NCBI RefSeq assembly: GCF_900114115.1
Contig: NZ_FORX01000001.1
Location: 407,071-471,070, forward strand
Length of the DNA stretch: 64,000 nucleotides
Direction: 5' to 3'
DNA from: Desulfomicrobium apsheronum
GTDB taxonomy: Bacteria > Desulfobacterota > Desulfovibrionia > Desulfovibrionales > Desulfomicrobiaceae
In this document: positions 16,208-28,800 of the stretch, in pieces
Layout of the letters: every line of letters starts with the position of its first letter
Numbering within the stretch: the first letter of the stretch is position 1
Made by a program: the position numbers and the translations under genes
Notes under the pieces: generated by a model
The model's input: only the letters and a program-made list of their open reading frames with translations
Told to the model about the DNA's origin: nothing
The model's database searches: none

Positions 16208-18840
16208 AGAGCCTTTCCTCCATAAATCTGGAGCATCCGAACCAACGGCGGGTTTTGGCCTTGCTGGCGCTCATGTTGCTCGGGATCATCTTGCTGGGGA
16301 TCAAGGAAGCCTATCGCTACCGTGTCATTTGGGAACATCAGTTGCTGATGAAGGCCGAGCAGGCCCATCTGGATCTGGTCCAGACTTTTCGGGTTGAAAT
16401 GAACTCGGCCCGCCTGGGTTTTGACCGTCTGCCTCTCGTCTCGGACTTGCCTGGCCTTTTCGCGATTGAATCCACGATCGACAGGGCGCTCATGCGCTCG
16501 CGGGGATCCTTGGTCGTGATGCATCAGGGCGGCCAGCTCGGCGCGGGCGCTCCAGGCGGACGGGGTGCGGATCAGGGAATACATCTGGCCCGGCCCATGC
16601 CCCCGGAACTTCTGAGCGAAGCCTCGAAGCTCGTCCCTATGGTACGGGAAATTTCGGATCACGGGCATTTCATGGTTCGCAACCTCCTGCATGCCCTGGA
16701 TGGGGCGGAAGCGGAGGAGGCGGCCGCCGACATGGCGTCCATCCACGAACAGGCCGAGGCCTTGTTCGATCAGGCGGAGACGACAGCCGACATTCTCCAG
16801 CGCGACATCAGGGCCCGGATCGCCCTGGCCATCGAAAATCATCAGGCCAATGCCGACAGGCTTCTGGTCATGACCTGTGGGCTGGTCATCTTCCTGCTGG
16901 CGGGCATGGTCACGCTGTGCGTGCGTATCATGTTTTCCTTTGCGGACATGCTCAGATCCCGGGAAAAAGACGGCGCGGCCGTGGTGGAAGCCAACGCGGG
17001 CATGGAAAGAATCCTGGAGGCCCTGCCGGTGGGTATCGCCATCCTGGGTCAGGACCGGATCATCCGCCGGGTCAACCTTGCTGCGACCAACCTCCTCGAT
17101 ATCGAGCCCGGCTGGTTTTTCGAGCGTCGCGTCCCGTGGGACATGTTCTATGAAAAAGCCCAAGACGACGACCCCGAACGGCAGCCCCGAGTCGAGTTCG
17201 AGCACGAGGTGCGCATGCGTGCCCTGGAAGGGCGAACCCTGGACGTGATCAAGAGTTCCATTCCGGTCATCCTCCAGGGCGAGACCCTGATTCTTGAAGT
17301 TTTCATGGACGTGACTCAGCGCAAGCAGGCCGAGCGCGAACTTCTGCAGGAAAAATCGCGCCTTGAGTCGCTTCTCTCGGGGATAAACGAGGGTGTCGCC
17401 CTGACCGACGAGCGCGGAGGGGTGCTCGAGGTCAACGACAGTCTGTGCCGCATTCTGGGCATTGAAGCCGCCGGCCTTCTGGGGCGGAAAATCTGGGACC
17501 TCTTCCCTGGCGGGATCCTCGGGACGCAAATGGCGCAGGGATTGCGCGCCCTGCAGGAAGATCCTCGAACCCGGCTGCGGGAAATCCAGCTGGAATCCTT
17601 CCGGGACATGGCTCTGGTGGTGCGCATGCAGCCTGTCCTGGGCGCGGAGGCTTTTGGCGGCATGATCGTCAGCGTCATCGAGGTTACCGAAATTGTCGAT
17701 GCCCGGCGCAGGGCGGAAGCCGCATCCCAGGCGAAAAGCATGTTCCTGGCCAACATGAGCCATGAAATCCGCACGCCCATGAATTCCATTCTCGGTCACG
17801 GGGAATTGCTTGCCAGAACACGGCTCGATCCGGAGCAGACGGACTGCGTGCAGGGGATCCGCGTCTGCGCCGAGAGTCTCCTGGTCATCATCAACGACAT
17901 TCTTGATTTTTCCAAGATAGAGGCCGGCATGCTGCGCATCGTGCCCGAGGATGTCGAACTGGGCGAGTTGCTTGCGCGTGTGCGGACCATGTTCAGCGAT
18001 CAGGCGCAGAAAAAGGGGCTTGATCTGCGTTTGGTCACTTCCGGATTGCCACGGGTAGTGAGCACGGATTCCGGGCGATTGACGCAGATTCTGGTCAATC
18101 TGCTCGGCAACGCCATCAAGTTCACGGAACAGGGCGGCGTGGAGCTTTCCGTTCGCGGGGAGATTGGCGCAGGAGGAAAGGCCTCGCTTTGTTTTTCCGT
18201 GCGCGACACCGGGATCGGCATTTCTCCAGACCGGCAACAGGGTATCTTCATTTCCTTTGAACAGGCGGATGGCTCCCTGACACGCGAATACGGCGGAACG
18301 GGCCTGGGCCTGACCATCGCCAACAGCCTGGTGCGTCTGCTGGGCGGTAGCGGCATCTCGGTGCAAAGCCAGGTCGGCCAGGGCAGCACTTTCGCCTTCA
18401 CTCTGGACATGAATGTCTCTGCGGCCGCTCCTGCGCGGCAGCTTGCAGCCAATGACGCTGATGAACGCTCCTTCGGACACGTCCGGGTCTTGGCGGCGGA
18501 GGACAATCCGTTCAATCGAAGTTTGCTGATGAAGATGCTGAGCAGTCTGAACGTGAAGGATGTCCAGCTGGTCGAGAACGGGCGTGAAGCGGTGGATGTC
18601 CTGGCGGCAGGGCAAGTTTTCGACATAGTGCTCATGGACATCCAGATGCCGGTCATGGACGGCCTTGAGGCCACTAGGAAAATCAGGTCCATGGGGCTGA
18701 GCGTGCCGATCATCGCCCTGACTGCCCACGCCCTGGAGTCGGACCAGCTCAAGAGCCTGGGGGCGGGCATGAACGGGCACCTGTCCAAGCCCTATTGCTT
18801 GCAGGATCTGCTCGAGACACTGGGAACCTGGTGTTCTTGA
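16204..18840 (+). CDS. Membrane-bound hybrid sensor histidine kinase
   Basis: An 878-residue hybrid kinase. Two membrane helices (about residues 17-37 and 219-243) enclose a periplasmic sensor region. Two PAS-like domains follow (about 262-375 and 385-500). The H-box [13 protein letters not shown] has its phospho-His at residue 520, with the N-box LLGNAIKF and the ATP-lid motifs DTGIGI and GGTGLGL behind it. A C-terminal receiver has acceptor Asp812 in [11 protein letters not shown]. It would phosphorylate its own receiver and then an unlinked phosphotransfer or output protein. It overlaps comF by four bases (ATGA) and ends the operon. Confidence 0.93.
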   Translation: MKSLSSINLEHPNQRRVLALLALMLLGIILLGIKEAYRYRVIWEHQLLMKAEQAHLDLVQTFRVEMNSARLGFDRLPLVSDLPGLFAIESTIDRALMRSRGSLVVMHQGGQLGAGAPGGRGADQGIHLARPMPPELLSEASKLVPMVREISDHGHFMVRNLLHALDGAEAEEAAADMASIHEQAEALFDQAETTADILQRDIRARIALAIENHQANADRLLVMTCGLVIFLLAGMVTLCVRIMFSFADMLRSREKDGAAVVEANAGMERILEALPVGIAILGQDRIIRRVNLAATNLLDIEPGWFFERRVPWDMFYEKAQDDDPERQPRVEFEHEVRMRALEGRTLDVIKSSIPVILQGETLILEVFMDVTQRKQAERELLQEKSRLESLLSGINEGVALTDERGGVLEVNDSLCRILGIEAAGLLGRKIWDLFPGGILGTQMAQGLRALQEDPRTRLREIQLESFRDMALVVRMQPVLGAEAFGGMIVSVIEVTEIVDARRRAEAASQAKSMFLANMSHEIRTPMNSILGHGELLARTRLDPEQTDCVQGIRVCAESLLVIINDILDFSKIEAGMLRIVPEDVELGELLARVRTMFSDQAQKKGLDLRLVTSGLPRVVSTDSGRLTQILVNLLGNAIKFTEQGGVELSVRGEIGAGGKASLCFSVRDTGIGISPDRQQGIFISFEQADGSLTREYGGTGLGLTIANSLVRLLGGSGISVQSQVGQGSTFAFTLDMNVSAAAPARQLAANDADERSFGHVRVLAAEDNPFNRSLLMKMLSSLNVKDVQLVENGREAVDVLAAGQVFDIVLMDIQMPVMDGLEATRKIRSMGLSVPIIALTAHALESDQLKSLGAGMNGHLSKPYCLQDLLETLGTWCS

Positions 18841-18848
18841 ATTTTTTG

Positions 18849-18877
18849 TTGACGCTCATCAGGTTTCGTTTTATTTG
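18849..18877 (+). promoter_or_regulatory. Possible sigma-70 promoter for rplU-rpmA
   Basis: TTGACG (18849-18854), a 17-base spacer and TATTTG (18872-18877). The -10 is poor, but the site lies in the 150-base gap before rplU. A second TTGACG occurs at 18934. Confidence 0.35.
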
Positions 18878-18991
18878 CATCCTCCCTCTCGACAGCTGTC
18901 CTGCTCCGGACGGCTTTATAGCGTTATGAAAGTCTTGACGGGGCACCTCGGAAGAGGTAGCCACGTCGTTCAATATTTTGGAGGACGCAAG

Positions 18992-19303
18992 ATGTTTGCA
19001 ATCGTGGAAACGGGCGGAAAGCAGTTTCGTGTGGAAGAAGGCCGCAGTCTGAAGGTAGCCAAGCTTGACGTGCAGGCCGGTTCAGAGCTCACTCTGGACA
19101 AGATCCTGCTTGTCGGAACAGGCGCCGATGTCAAGATCGGCCAGCCTTTCGTCGACGGCGCAGCCGTGCAGTGCGAAGTGGTTGAGCATGGTCGTGACAA
19201 GAAGATCATCATTTTCAAAAAGAAACGCCGCAAGGATTATCGTAGAACCCAGGGTCACCGTCAGGATTATACAACCCTGAAAGTGAAATCCATTCAGGCC
19301 TAG
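18992..19303 (+). CDS. rplU: 50S ribosomal protein L21
   Basis: A 103-residue protein, the normal length for bL21. It begins MFAIVETGGKQFRVEEG and contains the conserved C-terminal KKRRKDYRRTQGHRQ stretch. It binds 23S rRNA in the large subunit. The ATG follows GGAGGACGCAAG. It is followed by rpmA after 15 bases and then obgE, the usual conserved order in proteobacteria. Confidence 0.98.
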   Translation: MFAIVETGGKQFRVEEGRSLKVAKLDVQAGSELTLDKILLVGTGADVKIGQPFVDGAAVQCEVVEHGRDKKIIIFKKKRRKDYRRTQGHRQDYTTLKVKSIQA

Positions 19304-19318
19304 TGTCGGGAGGAAATA

Positions 19319-21862
<2,544 letters not shown>

Positions 21863-21930
21863 TGTGTCGGCATATTCTAAATACCGTTTTTGGGGCTGAG
21901 CCAAGTCGTAAGCATCCGCACCTTCTCGGT

Positions 21931-22016
21931 GTCATTCCTGCGTAGGCGGGAATCTATGTCGTTTCGGGTCGTTATTTGAAGTAGAGGAATGGATCCCCGC
22001 CTTCGCGAGGATGACG
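21931..22016. repeat. Inverted pair of REP-like repeats (REPIN-like)
   Basis: GTCATTCCTGCGTAGGCGGG (from 21931) and, in inverse orientation, GGATCCCCGCCTTCGCGAGG (from 21991, ending ATGACG at 22016) face each other across about 35 bases. They match the palindromes at 10920, 11243 and 46775. The remaining spacer 21863-22249 shows no gene; TTATAATAG at 22078 resembles a -10 box but no clear partner follows. Confidence 0.75.
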
Positions 22017-22249
22017 CGGTGGTAGGCGGGGCTTGCGTGAATCGGCTGGGCTCTTCGTCCAGATTCGACGAAACGCGTTATAATAGTGCTTGGTCCATAA
22101 GACTTCGTCAAAAACCTGTTTTCGCGTTGCCACCGGAACAATCGAGGCTCCCTGCATGATAGCGTGCATGGGGCCTTATTCATTTTTGTGGCCGCATCAT
22201 GGCGGTGGTTGAGCACCATATGGGCTTTCCCGTGCGCCAGAGGGCACCG

Positions 22250-22888
22250 TCACGAACCGTAAAGGTGAAACACGAACAGACGCCCGCTGCCAATGGTGAC
22301 AGTGGCCCGGTTTTCCACAAAGACGTTGCTCATGCCCCAACTGGTGCCGAAGGTCAGGGTGGCGTCATGGAGTGGGTATTCAAGGCCTGACAGGCTCACC
22401 CCGCGTGCCTCGGGCGTGGCGGGGAGCAGGGACAGCGTGTCACCCACGGTGCCTTCCAGGGTAAGGGGCTGGTCCGTGAGGTGAATGCATTGCTCCTGGT
22501 CCATGATGCAAGCCGGAATCCCGCCCGGCAGGCAGCGAGCCAGAAGAAAGAGATTGCCCAGGGTATGGTCGAGCCTGCCTCCGGTCGCCCCCAGTATCGA
22601 GATGCGCGTGGCGCCTTTTTCCAGAGCCAGTTCCATGGCCAGTTCGAGATCCGTGGCGTCTTTTTTGGGAGGATGGAGATGCAGCTCCACTCCCGCGTCC
22701 CTGTATCGGGCGAGCAGGTCGGTGGGGATGGAGTCCATGTCGCCGACGGCCAGATGTGGAAGCACGTCCATGGTGTGCAAATGCCTGCTGCCGCCATCGA
22801 CGCCGATCAGCCTCTCGGCGGAAGAGATGAATCGGCGGATTGCGGGAGAAAGAGCGAGTGGCCCGTTGGCCATGAGAACCCAGTGCAT
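22250..22888 (-). CDS. thiN: Thiamine pyrophosphokinase
   Basis: A 212-residue protein that would convert thiamine and ATP to thiamine pyrophosphate. It has the family motifs VDGGSRHL, AVGDMDSI, KKDATDLELA and GATGGRLDHTLGN in the right order, and a C-terminal beta domain ending in the SNVFVENRATVTIGSG substrate segment. The length is normal. It is transcribed away from the peptidase gene; no thi operon partners are visible. Confidence 0.94.
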   Translation of the reverse strand: MHWVLMANGPLALSPAIRRFISSAERLIGVDGGSRHLHTMDVLPHLAVGDMDSIPTDLLARYRDAGVELHLHPPKKDATDLELAMELALEKGATRISILGATGGRLDHTLGNLFLLARCLPGGIPACIMDQEQCIHLTDQPLTLEGTVGDTLSLLPATPEARGVSLSGLEYPLHDATLTFGTSWGMSNVFVENRATVTIGSGRLFVFHLYGS

Positions 22889-22969
22889 TGTGCCTCCACG
22901 ATCGAAAAGTGGCGTTCTTGCTGTTTCGGGCGCGTCCCGATACGAAGCCCCTAGTTAATCATGCGTGCC

Positions 22970-23027
22970 GAACAAGGCAAGGCGCCGGATGGTCTGCCTT
23001 GGTGGGTTTTGGCGCCTTGTCTTGTTC
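22970..23027. promoter_or_regulatory. Long inverted repeat upstream of the Xaa-Pro peptidase gene
   Basis: GAACAAGGCAAGGCGCC (22970-22986) and GGCGCCTTGTCTTGTTC (23011-23027) match at 16 of 17 positions around a 24-base loop. No T tract follows, and it ends 13 bases before the AGGAG site at 23041. It could be a leader hairpin or an operator; it lies in the divergent thiN/peptidase gap. Confidence 0.6.
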
Positions 23028-23051
23028 CGACAACCGGAAAAGGAGCCATCC

Positions 23052-24446
23052 ATGTTCGATTCCTCTGTCTACGCAGCCCGCCGGGCGGCGCTGGCCCGAC
23101 TCGTAAGAAGCGGCTGCATTCTTCTGCCCGGCAATGATTTCATCGGCATGAACTATCGCGCCAACACGTTTCCCTTTCGTCAGGACGGCTCTTTTCTGTA
23201 TTTCACGGGCCTTGATCGGCCGGGGCATTGCTTGTGGCTGGACTGCGAGAGCGGCGAAGAGATTCTTTTTGGTCCCGAGCCGGGCATGGAACACACCATC
23301 TGGAGCGGAGCGGCCCCTTCTCTTTCGGAACGGGCGGATCTTTCCGGCATCGCCGTGAGCAAGGCCATGCACGAACTGGCGCATACCGTCAGGCAGGCAA
23401 AAGGCCAGGGGCGCAGCATTCATTACTCCCCAACCTATCAAGGCGAGACAGCCCTGCTCTTGTCAGGCGTCCTGGGCATCCCGGCCCTGGAGCTGGAGGC
23501 AGGTTTTTCAAGCATCCTTGTGCAGGGCATCGTGGAATTGCGTAGCGTCAAGAGCCCCGCAGAAGTGGCGCAAATCCGTCAGGCCATCACGATTTCCGCT
23601 GACGTTTACGACCGCCTCATGCAATCATGCGTTCCCGGTGCGAGGGAGATGGAACTATATGGTCGCTCTCAAGGGCTGATTTTTTCGCATGGCAGCCGGG
23701 AAGCATTCCCCATGATCCTGTCCCGCCGCGGGGAGGTGCTGCACAATCACACTCACGATCAGATTCTGCGCGACGGCGATCTGCTGCTGGTCGATTCCGG
23801 GGTGGTTTCGCCCTTGGGGTATGCCTCGGATATCACGCGCACCCTGCCTGTGGGCGGGCGGTTTTCCAGTCGGCAAAAGGAGATATACGAGATTGTGCTC
23901 GAAGCGCTGGCGGTCGGGACATTGAACATGGCTCCGGGCGTGCCCTTTGTGGAATGTCACCTCGCTGCCGCCAGGGTTGTGGCCAAGGGCCTTACGGATC
24001 TTGGGCTCATGCTGGGCGATCCGCTTGAAGCTGTGCAGCGGGGCGCGCACGCGCTCTTTTTTCCGCATGGGCTCGGGCACATGCTGGGACTCGATGTGCA
24101 TGACATGGAGGCGCTGGGGGAGGATTTCGTGGGATATGACCATGAGTTCAAGCGCGCTGCCCAGTTTGGCCTGTCAGGCTTGCGCATGGCCCGCAGACTC
24201 AGGCCCGGGTTTGTCATGACCGTGGAACCCGGCATTTATTTTATCCCAGCTCTCATCAGACAATGGCGGGAGCAGCGGCGGCTTGAAGAGTTCATCAATT
24301 ACGAGGCGCTGGATGCCTATCTTGATTTTGGAGGCATTCGCATAGAGGATGACGTGCTTGTTACCGAAGATGGCAGGGATGTCTTGAGTAAGGACATTCC
24401 CAAAAGCGTGGACGATATTTGCAAGCGAATGGGAGATGCGTCGTGA
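23052..24446 (+). CDS. pepP: Xaa-Pro aminopeptidase (M24B family)
   Basis: A 464-residue metallopeptidase that removes N-terminal residues before proline. The N-terminal aminopeptidase-P domain (residues 1-170) precedes the pita-bread domain. All five metal ligands are visible: Asp in LVDSGVV, Asp in ASDITRT, His in HGLGHMLGLDVHD, Glu in TVEPGIYF and Glu in RIEDDVLVTE. The ATG at 23052 follows AGGAG. The stop codon overlaps the GTG start of the PHP phosphatase gene (GTGA). Confidence 0.93.
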   Translation: MFDSSVYAARRAALARLVRSGCILLPGNDFIGMNYRANTFPFRQDGSFLYFTGLDRPGHCLWLDCESGEEILFGPEPGMEHTIWSGAAPSLSERADLSGIAVSKAMHELAHTVRQAKGQGRSIHYSPTYQGETALLLSGVLGIPALELEAGFSSILVQGIVELRSVKSPAEVAQIRQAITISADVYDRLMQSCVPGAREMELYGRSQGLIFSHGSREAFPMILSRRGEVLHNHTHDQILRDGDLLLVDSGVVSPLGYASDITRTLPVGGRFSSRQKEIYEIVLEALAVGTLNMAPGVPFVECHLAAARVVAKGLTDLGLMLGDPLEAVQRGAHALFFPHGLGHMLGLDVHDMEALGEDFVGYDHEFKRAAQFGLSGLRMARRLRPGFVMTVEPGIYFIPALIRQWREQRRLEEFINYEALDAYLDFGGIRIEDDVLVTEDGRDVLSKDIPKSVDDICKRMGDAS

Positions 24447-25297
24447 GAAAGATCAGTCTGCACGGCGGGCACAGCGGACAATACTGCGATCACGCCCGCG
24501 ACACACTGGCGGATATCGTGGCGGCCTATCATGGAGCCGGATTTGAATGCATCGGCCTGACCGAGCACATGCCGCCTTTTGGCGACGCCGGACTGTATCC
24601 CGATGAAATCGAATTGGGCAGAACGTCGGGCTGGATGGAGGCTCGGTTTGCCCTCTATGTGGCCGAAGCCAGATCCCTTGCGCGCGCTTACCATGATCGG
24701 ATGCGGATTCTGGTGGGCATGGAGACTGAATGGTATCCGGGTTGCACAGAATGGGTAAAGGAACTGCGCCAGTATTACGCGCTTGATTACGTAGTGGGCT
24801 CGGTCCATCACGTTCAGGGTGTTTGTTTTGATTTTTCCCGGGAGTCCTACTACAAGGTTGCCGCGCGGTGTGGTGGAACCAGCCGGATGTATGCGGCCTA
24901 TTTCGACGAGCAGTTCGAAATGTTGCGGGAGATCAAGCCGGAGGTTGTGGGGCACTTCGATCTCATCCGACTCCACGACCCGGACTATTTGCAAACCATG
25001 GCGGAGCCGGAGGTCTGGAAACGGATCATACGCAATCTGGAATGGATTCAAGGCGCCGGCGCCTTCCTTGATATCAACGCGCGGGCCCTGCTGAAAGGCC
25101 AGCCCGAACCATACGTTTGCGCGCCGATCCTGGACGCTGCGGCAAAACTTGGGATTGGCGCAGCCTACGGCGACGACGCTCATGGGGTGGCGGATGTCGG
25201 GTACGGGTTTGCGCAGGTAGAAGAAGTGCTAGCAGTGAGAAAGATGCGAGGACCTGAGGCTTCAATCGCCCCGATTTTAGGGAGTCTCTGCGGCTGA
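24443..25297 (+). CDS. PHP-domain phosphatase, histidinol-phosphatase type
   Basis: A 284-residue PHP metallo-phosphoesterase. Metal-binding signatures are HGGHSGQYCDHA at the N-terminus, GLTEHMP, GMETEW, VGSVHH, GHFDLIR and YGDDAH near the end. The length and the central SVHHVQG segment fit HisK-type histidinol-phosphatase, which completes histidine synthesis, but other PHP phosphatases look similar. The GTG start at 24443 overlaps the upstream peptidase stop, so it depends on coupled translation. Its 3' end overlaps the convergent membrane-protein gene by 21 bases. Confidence 0.87.
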   Translation: MRKISLHGGHSGQYCDHARDTLADIVAAYHGAGFECIGLTEHMPPFGDAGLYPDEIELGRTSGWMEARFALYVAEARSLARAYHDRMRILVGMETEWYPGCTEWVKELRQYYALDYVVGSVHHVQGVCFDFSRESYYKVAARCGGTSRMYAAYFDEQFEMLREIKPEVVGHFDLIRLHDPDYLQTMAEPEVWKRIIRNLEWIQGAGAFLDINARALLKGQPEPYVCAPILDAAAKLGIGAAYGDDAHGVADVGYGFAQVEEVLAVRKMRGPEASIAPILGSLCG

Positions 25298-25717
25298 GTT
25301 CTTCCATGCACGCCAGAGCAACCTGCTGGAATAGGCTAGGCCGCTGCCGACCATGACGTAGAGGCCGGTCTTTATTCCGGCTTCAATTGGAAGCACGCTC
25401 AGGGTGCGTCCGAATATGATCATGACCGCGATGAGCAACCAGTTCCGAACGGAAAAAAGCCCTCCCAGACAGGTACGCGAAGGTTTGGCTCCGATGTGCA
25501 GAATAATCCTGTCGGCTACTCGGTCCAGGATGAGTCTACTTTTGAACATCCCCAAAATCGCACCAGCCACGATCACCGCCAGCAGCATGCCCCAGGAATC
25601 TTCCTGGAAAAGATAAATTCCCTTTGCGGAGAGAAAAAAACCCACTCCTGACCACACAAGGGCGGCGGTGAGCTGGCGCGTGCGGGGGTAGGCTCGGGGG
25701 GTGATGCGTTCGAGCAT
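25277..25717 (-). CDS. Small integral membrane protein, unknown function
   Basis: A 146-residue membrane protein with about four hydrophobic helices (roughly residues 14-32, 37-55, 86-102 and 112-130). It begins MLERITPRAYPRTRQL. The ATG at 25717 has AAAGGAAAG upstream; a longer start at 25759 is possible. The central RSRLILDRVADRI loop is charged. It overlaps the end of the PHP gene tail-to-tail. I recognise no family. Confidence 0.75.
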   Translation of the reverse strand: MLERITPRAYPRTRQLTAALVWSGVGFFLSAKGIYLFQEDSWGMLLAVIVAGAILGMFKSRLILDRVADRIILHIGAKPSRTCLGGLFSVRNWLLIAVMIIFGRTLSVLPIEAGIKTGLYVMVGSGLAYSSRLLWRAWKNSAAETP

Positions 25718-25782
25718 TAGTGATAGCTTTCCTTTTGGAGCGATATTTTGAAATAGCATAGGGGAGTGTCAAACGTAAACAA

Positions 25783-25806
25783 GCCGTCTTGGAAAACCAA
25801 GACGGC
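25783..25806 (-). terminator. Terminator hairpin after pilY1 locus A
   Basis: GCCGTCTTGG (25783-25792) and CCAAGACGGC (25797-25806) form a perfect ten-base stem with an AAAA loop, 26 bases beyond the pilY1 stop on the minus strand. The T tract is poor (TTG then TTT). Confidence 0.7.
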
Positions 25807-25831
25807 ATGCTTTCACTTATATAAAGCCGAG

Positions 25832-28800
25832 TTAATTAACGTTTTTTCGCCAGAAAAGTGTTTTGGCTCCAATATCAATAGTAGTTTCGATGGGGATGAT
25901 AGCGCCAGAACTGGTTTGGATAAATGCGGTTGCGCCACCCTCGCCGACATGGATTGTCGGTGTCGTAGCCATGCCTTTTCCAAGACCGACAAAGGTGGCG
26001 AAGGTGTCGCCAACACCTCGGAAAATAGGATCATAATAGGCTGTCCCTGTTTTATAGTACAGGCCATAGAGCCGGCTTTGTCCTTCTACCATGCAGATAT
26101 CAGTTCCAGGGAGGTAGCTTGTGAAAAGTACCGCGCCTCCTAATGCGCTGGCTTGGCCAAGTACTCGCTCCCAAGGTTCAGTGAAATCAAGTCTCCAGCC
26201 TCCTGTATGTTTGCCAGCCTCTTCTTCGAGTTTGTTCCAATCCCAAGGAGTTGTAGTATTTGTCCAGTTCTCATCTTTGTAATGGATGTTTACGCACTCC
26301 TTTGTGTACGTATAGTAGCACATTCCATTGTCTTCAAGATAAACTCGTGTGCTGTTAAAAAGATCGTTAGTGCTGACAGATCCTGCAGAGAATGGATCGG
26401 TTGCATTCCATATAGGGTCTTTTATTCCATAGAATGTCCTGTATTGTTCTGTGTCACCTTCTTGCGGAATATCATAGCTGTCGAAAAAGCGGCCAGCGCC
26501 AAAGTAAATCCATATATTTTTAGTTTTGTCAGTTACTATTGTTGGTGCGGCAACTACTGGTTGTTGTACATCTATCAAAAGAGATTGTTTCCAATTAGTT
26601 CCTTGAGCTTCGTTATTCGTAAGGAACCGATATAATTTTCCTGAATAATTGGTGTTGAGAATGCCCGAGACTGTTCCGTAATACAGGGCATCAGTTTTAA
26701 ATTCTTTATTTATATTTTTAGAGTTAAAATCAAAGTCAACTGAAGCAATATCGCCAATAAATGATTTGTTTTCAGTGGTTGCAGCGCTTAAAGATGTGCT
26801 TGCAAAAGCCCCGTTTGAATTTTTGACGACAGTGCTAAATGTTCCACCATGAAGTACTTTTACTGCTTGTGCAGCGTCTACTGTTCTGGACAAGTCCATT
26901 AGGTCAAGAACAAAGAGTTGGCCTGGTTGGCTACTCGTGACGGTGTCGAGCTTCGTAAAGTGCGCTACTCCATTCTCGTCGGCAGGGCCTGAGCCGAAAA
27001 CTAGGTACCACTTATTGTTCAAAGAAGTTGAGTTGGTGTGTGCGGTAGTCATTGGCATTATGGCGGGCGAGCACGTTGTAAAGCCAAGCCTAGGAACGCG
27101 CACTTCGCCAAGTAGCTTCGGAGGGTTTTCGGGGTTAGTTATGTCCATGATTACATATGCTGAGCCCGTGGTGCGATGGCCACTCGAACTGCCGCTTTTG
27201 GCTACATCAACCTCGATATTGCCGCCACCTAGGCCCATTCCGGCTACGAGTATTGTGCCCCATCCTTTTGGATAGTCAGGGTCGTTCTCATCAAAAATGC
27301 GAACATCAAAGGCGCGTGGCATGAGGTTCATGTATGGAACATGGAGTCCGCCTCCGTATTCCGGGCTCATGAGCCATCTCAGGTGTGGAAGTAAATTGAA
27401 CGGAACATAAGCCCACAGTTCCGCGCCAAGTTCAAATGCAGTGTCTGAAATAGTCCTTGTCTTGTCGAAGCTTCTATTGGCAGGGTTGTAGAATCCGCCG
27501 TTAAATGCATGAAGCATCCCGTCGTTAGCGCCGACATAAACAACCTGTCGCCTGTCTTTGTATTTTTGATAAAACTCGGCAAAAGATTTGTCTTTGTATA
27601 TTATATGATAGTTGGCTGATGGTGCGCCTACAATGAGTGGCGAAGATGTAACAATATCTCCAAGTCTCCATGTTGCTCCGTTGATTGTGCGAGATCTTAC
27701 TGGATCAATAATTTCGTTAGTTACATTTTCATCTATATCAAGTCCGCGAATAAATTCAACTTGGCGCTTTGCAAGTTTTTGCTGAACACTATAGTTGCTA
27801 AAAGCAGCATTCAATGGCAAGCCAATTTGCCCGCTACTTGACTCAAAAAGTGTAAGGTAAGAATAAAAATTTGAAGGTAAATTAATATCTGCCGTGTCAG
27901 ACGGGAGAACAAAGTCTTGTATGTTGCTCGCTGGCACCTGATGACCTGCATCATCAACGAATGTAAAAATGTAACGTTTTTTATCAATACTCTTGTATGC
28001 ACGTTGTTGAAGAATAGAAGGAGGGGTTCCGTCAGTTGAGCTAATAGAATTGAGCCAATCTGTTGTTCTCCATAGGAATTTGATGTCTTGAAGTTTTACC
28101 TCTTCATAAGTATTTAATTCTTCGCCCGTCAGTAAAGAATCTCCATTTGAATCAGTATACCTGTATATGATAACCGTATTGCCCACGTCGATAAACTTAA
28201 TAATCTTGTCGGCAGCTAGGTCAAGTTTCTTATTATTGTTAGAGTCTTCCCGCATGTTTCCTTTGGCGTCGACAAAAAAGGCGTGAACTTGGCCAGACCA
28301 GTCTGGCGCAATGATTTCGGCGCTGTTTGCGTCCGTTGGAGGGAAGAACAAGGCTTGATATACCGCTCCCGCTCCACTTCGAGTCTGTGAGGTTACGGCC
28401 GCAGCGGTTCCAGACATAAGATTTCGAGTTGCTAGATCGAAAGCGTTGGAAATGGCCATTTCCAACGCTGATCCGTCTTCGCCTTCAAAAAAATTGACCG
28501 GCTTTGTTGGTTGCGGATTGTCATAATTTTTGTCGATGACCTCAAATACGGCAGAAACTTCCGTTGTCTGCCATTTGATATTGGGGACTGTGATCTTTTT
28601 CCCTTTTGCTGAGACTTTGACTGGCATTGTATCGCCATTTTGATCGCGGAAGGCTCCAAAAATTGCAGCGTGCTGAAGTAGGTGGCTTCCCTTTCCAAAA
28701 GCTTGAACGACGTACAGAGTAGATGTTTGAGAGCCTTGTAAATCCTGTGGCCTCAGGTCGTTGCTCCGCATCCATCTTGCTGTGTCAATGACGTATGCTT

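Noticed and set aside
15793..18780. A 995-codon minus-strand open frame opposite the histidine kinase
   Set aside because: It is a GC-rich antisense shadow; the plus strand encodes a clear histidine kinase and the minus translation has no recognisable domain.
21972..22169. A 65-codon minus-strand frame with PPRHPREGGDP near its end
   Set aside because: That segment is the translated REP-like palindrome, a common source of spurious small gene calls; there is no ribosome site.
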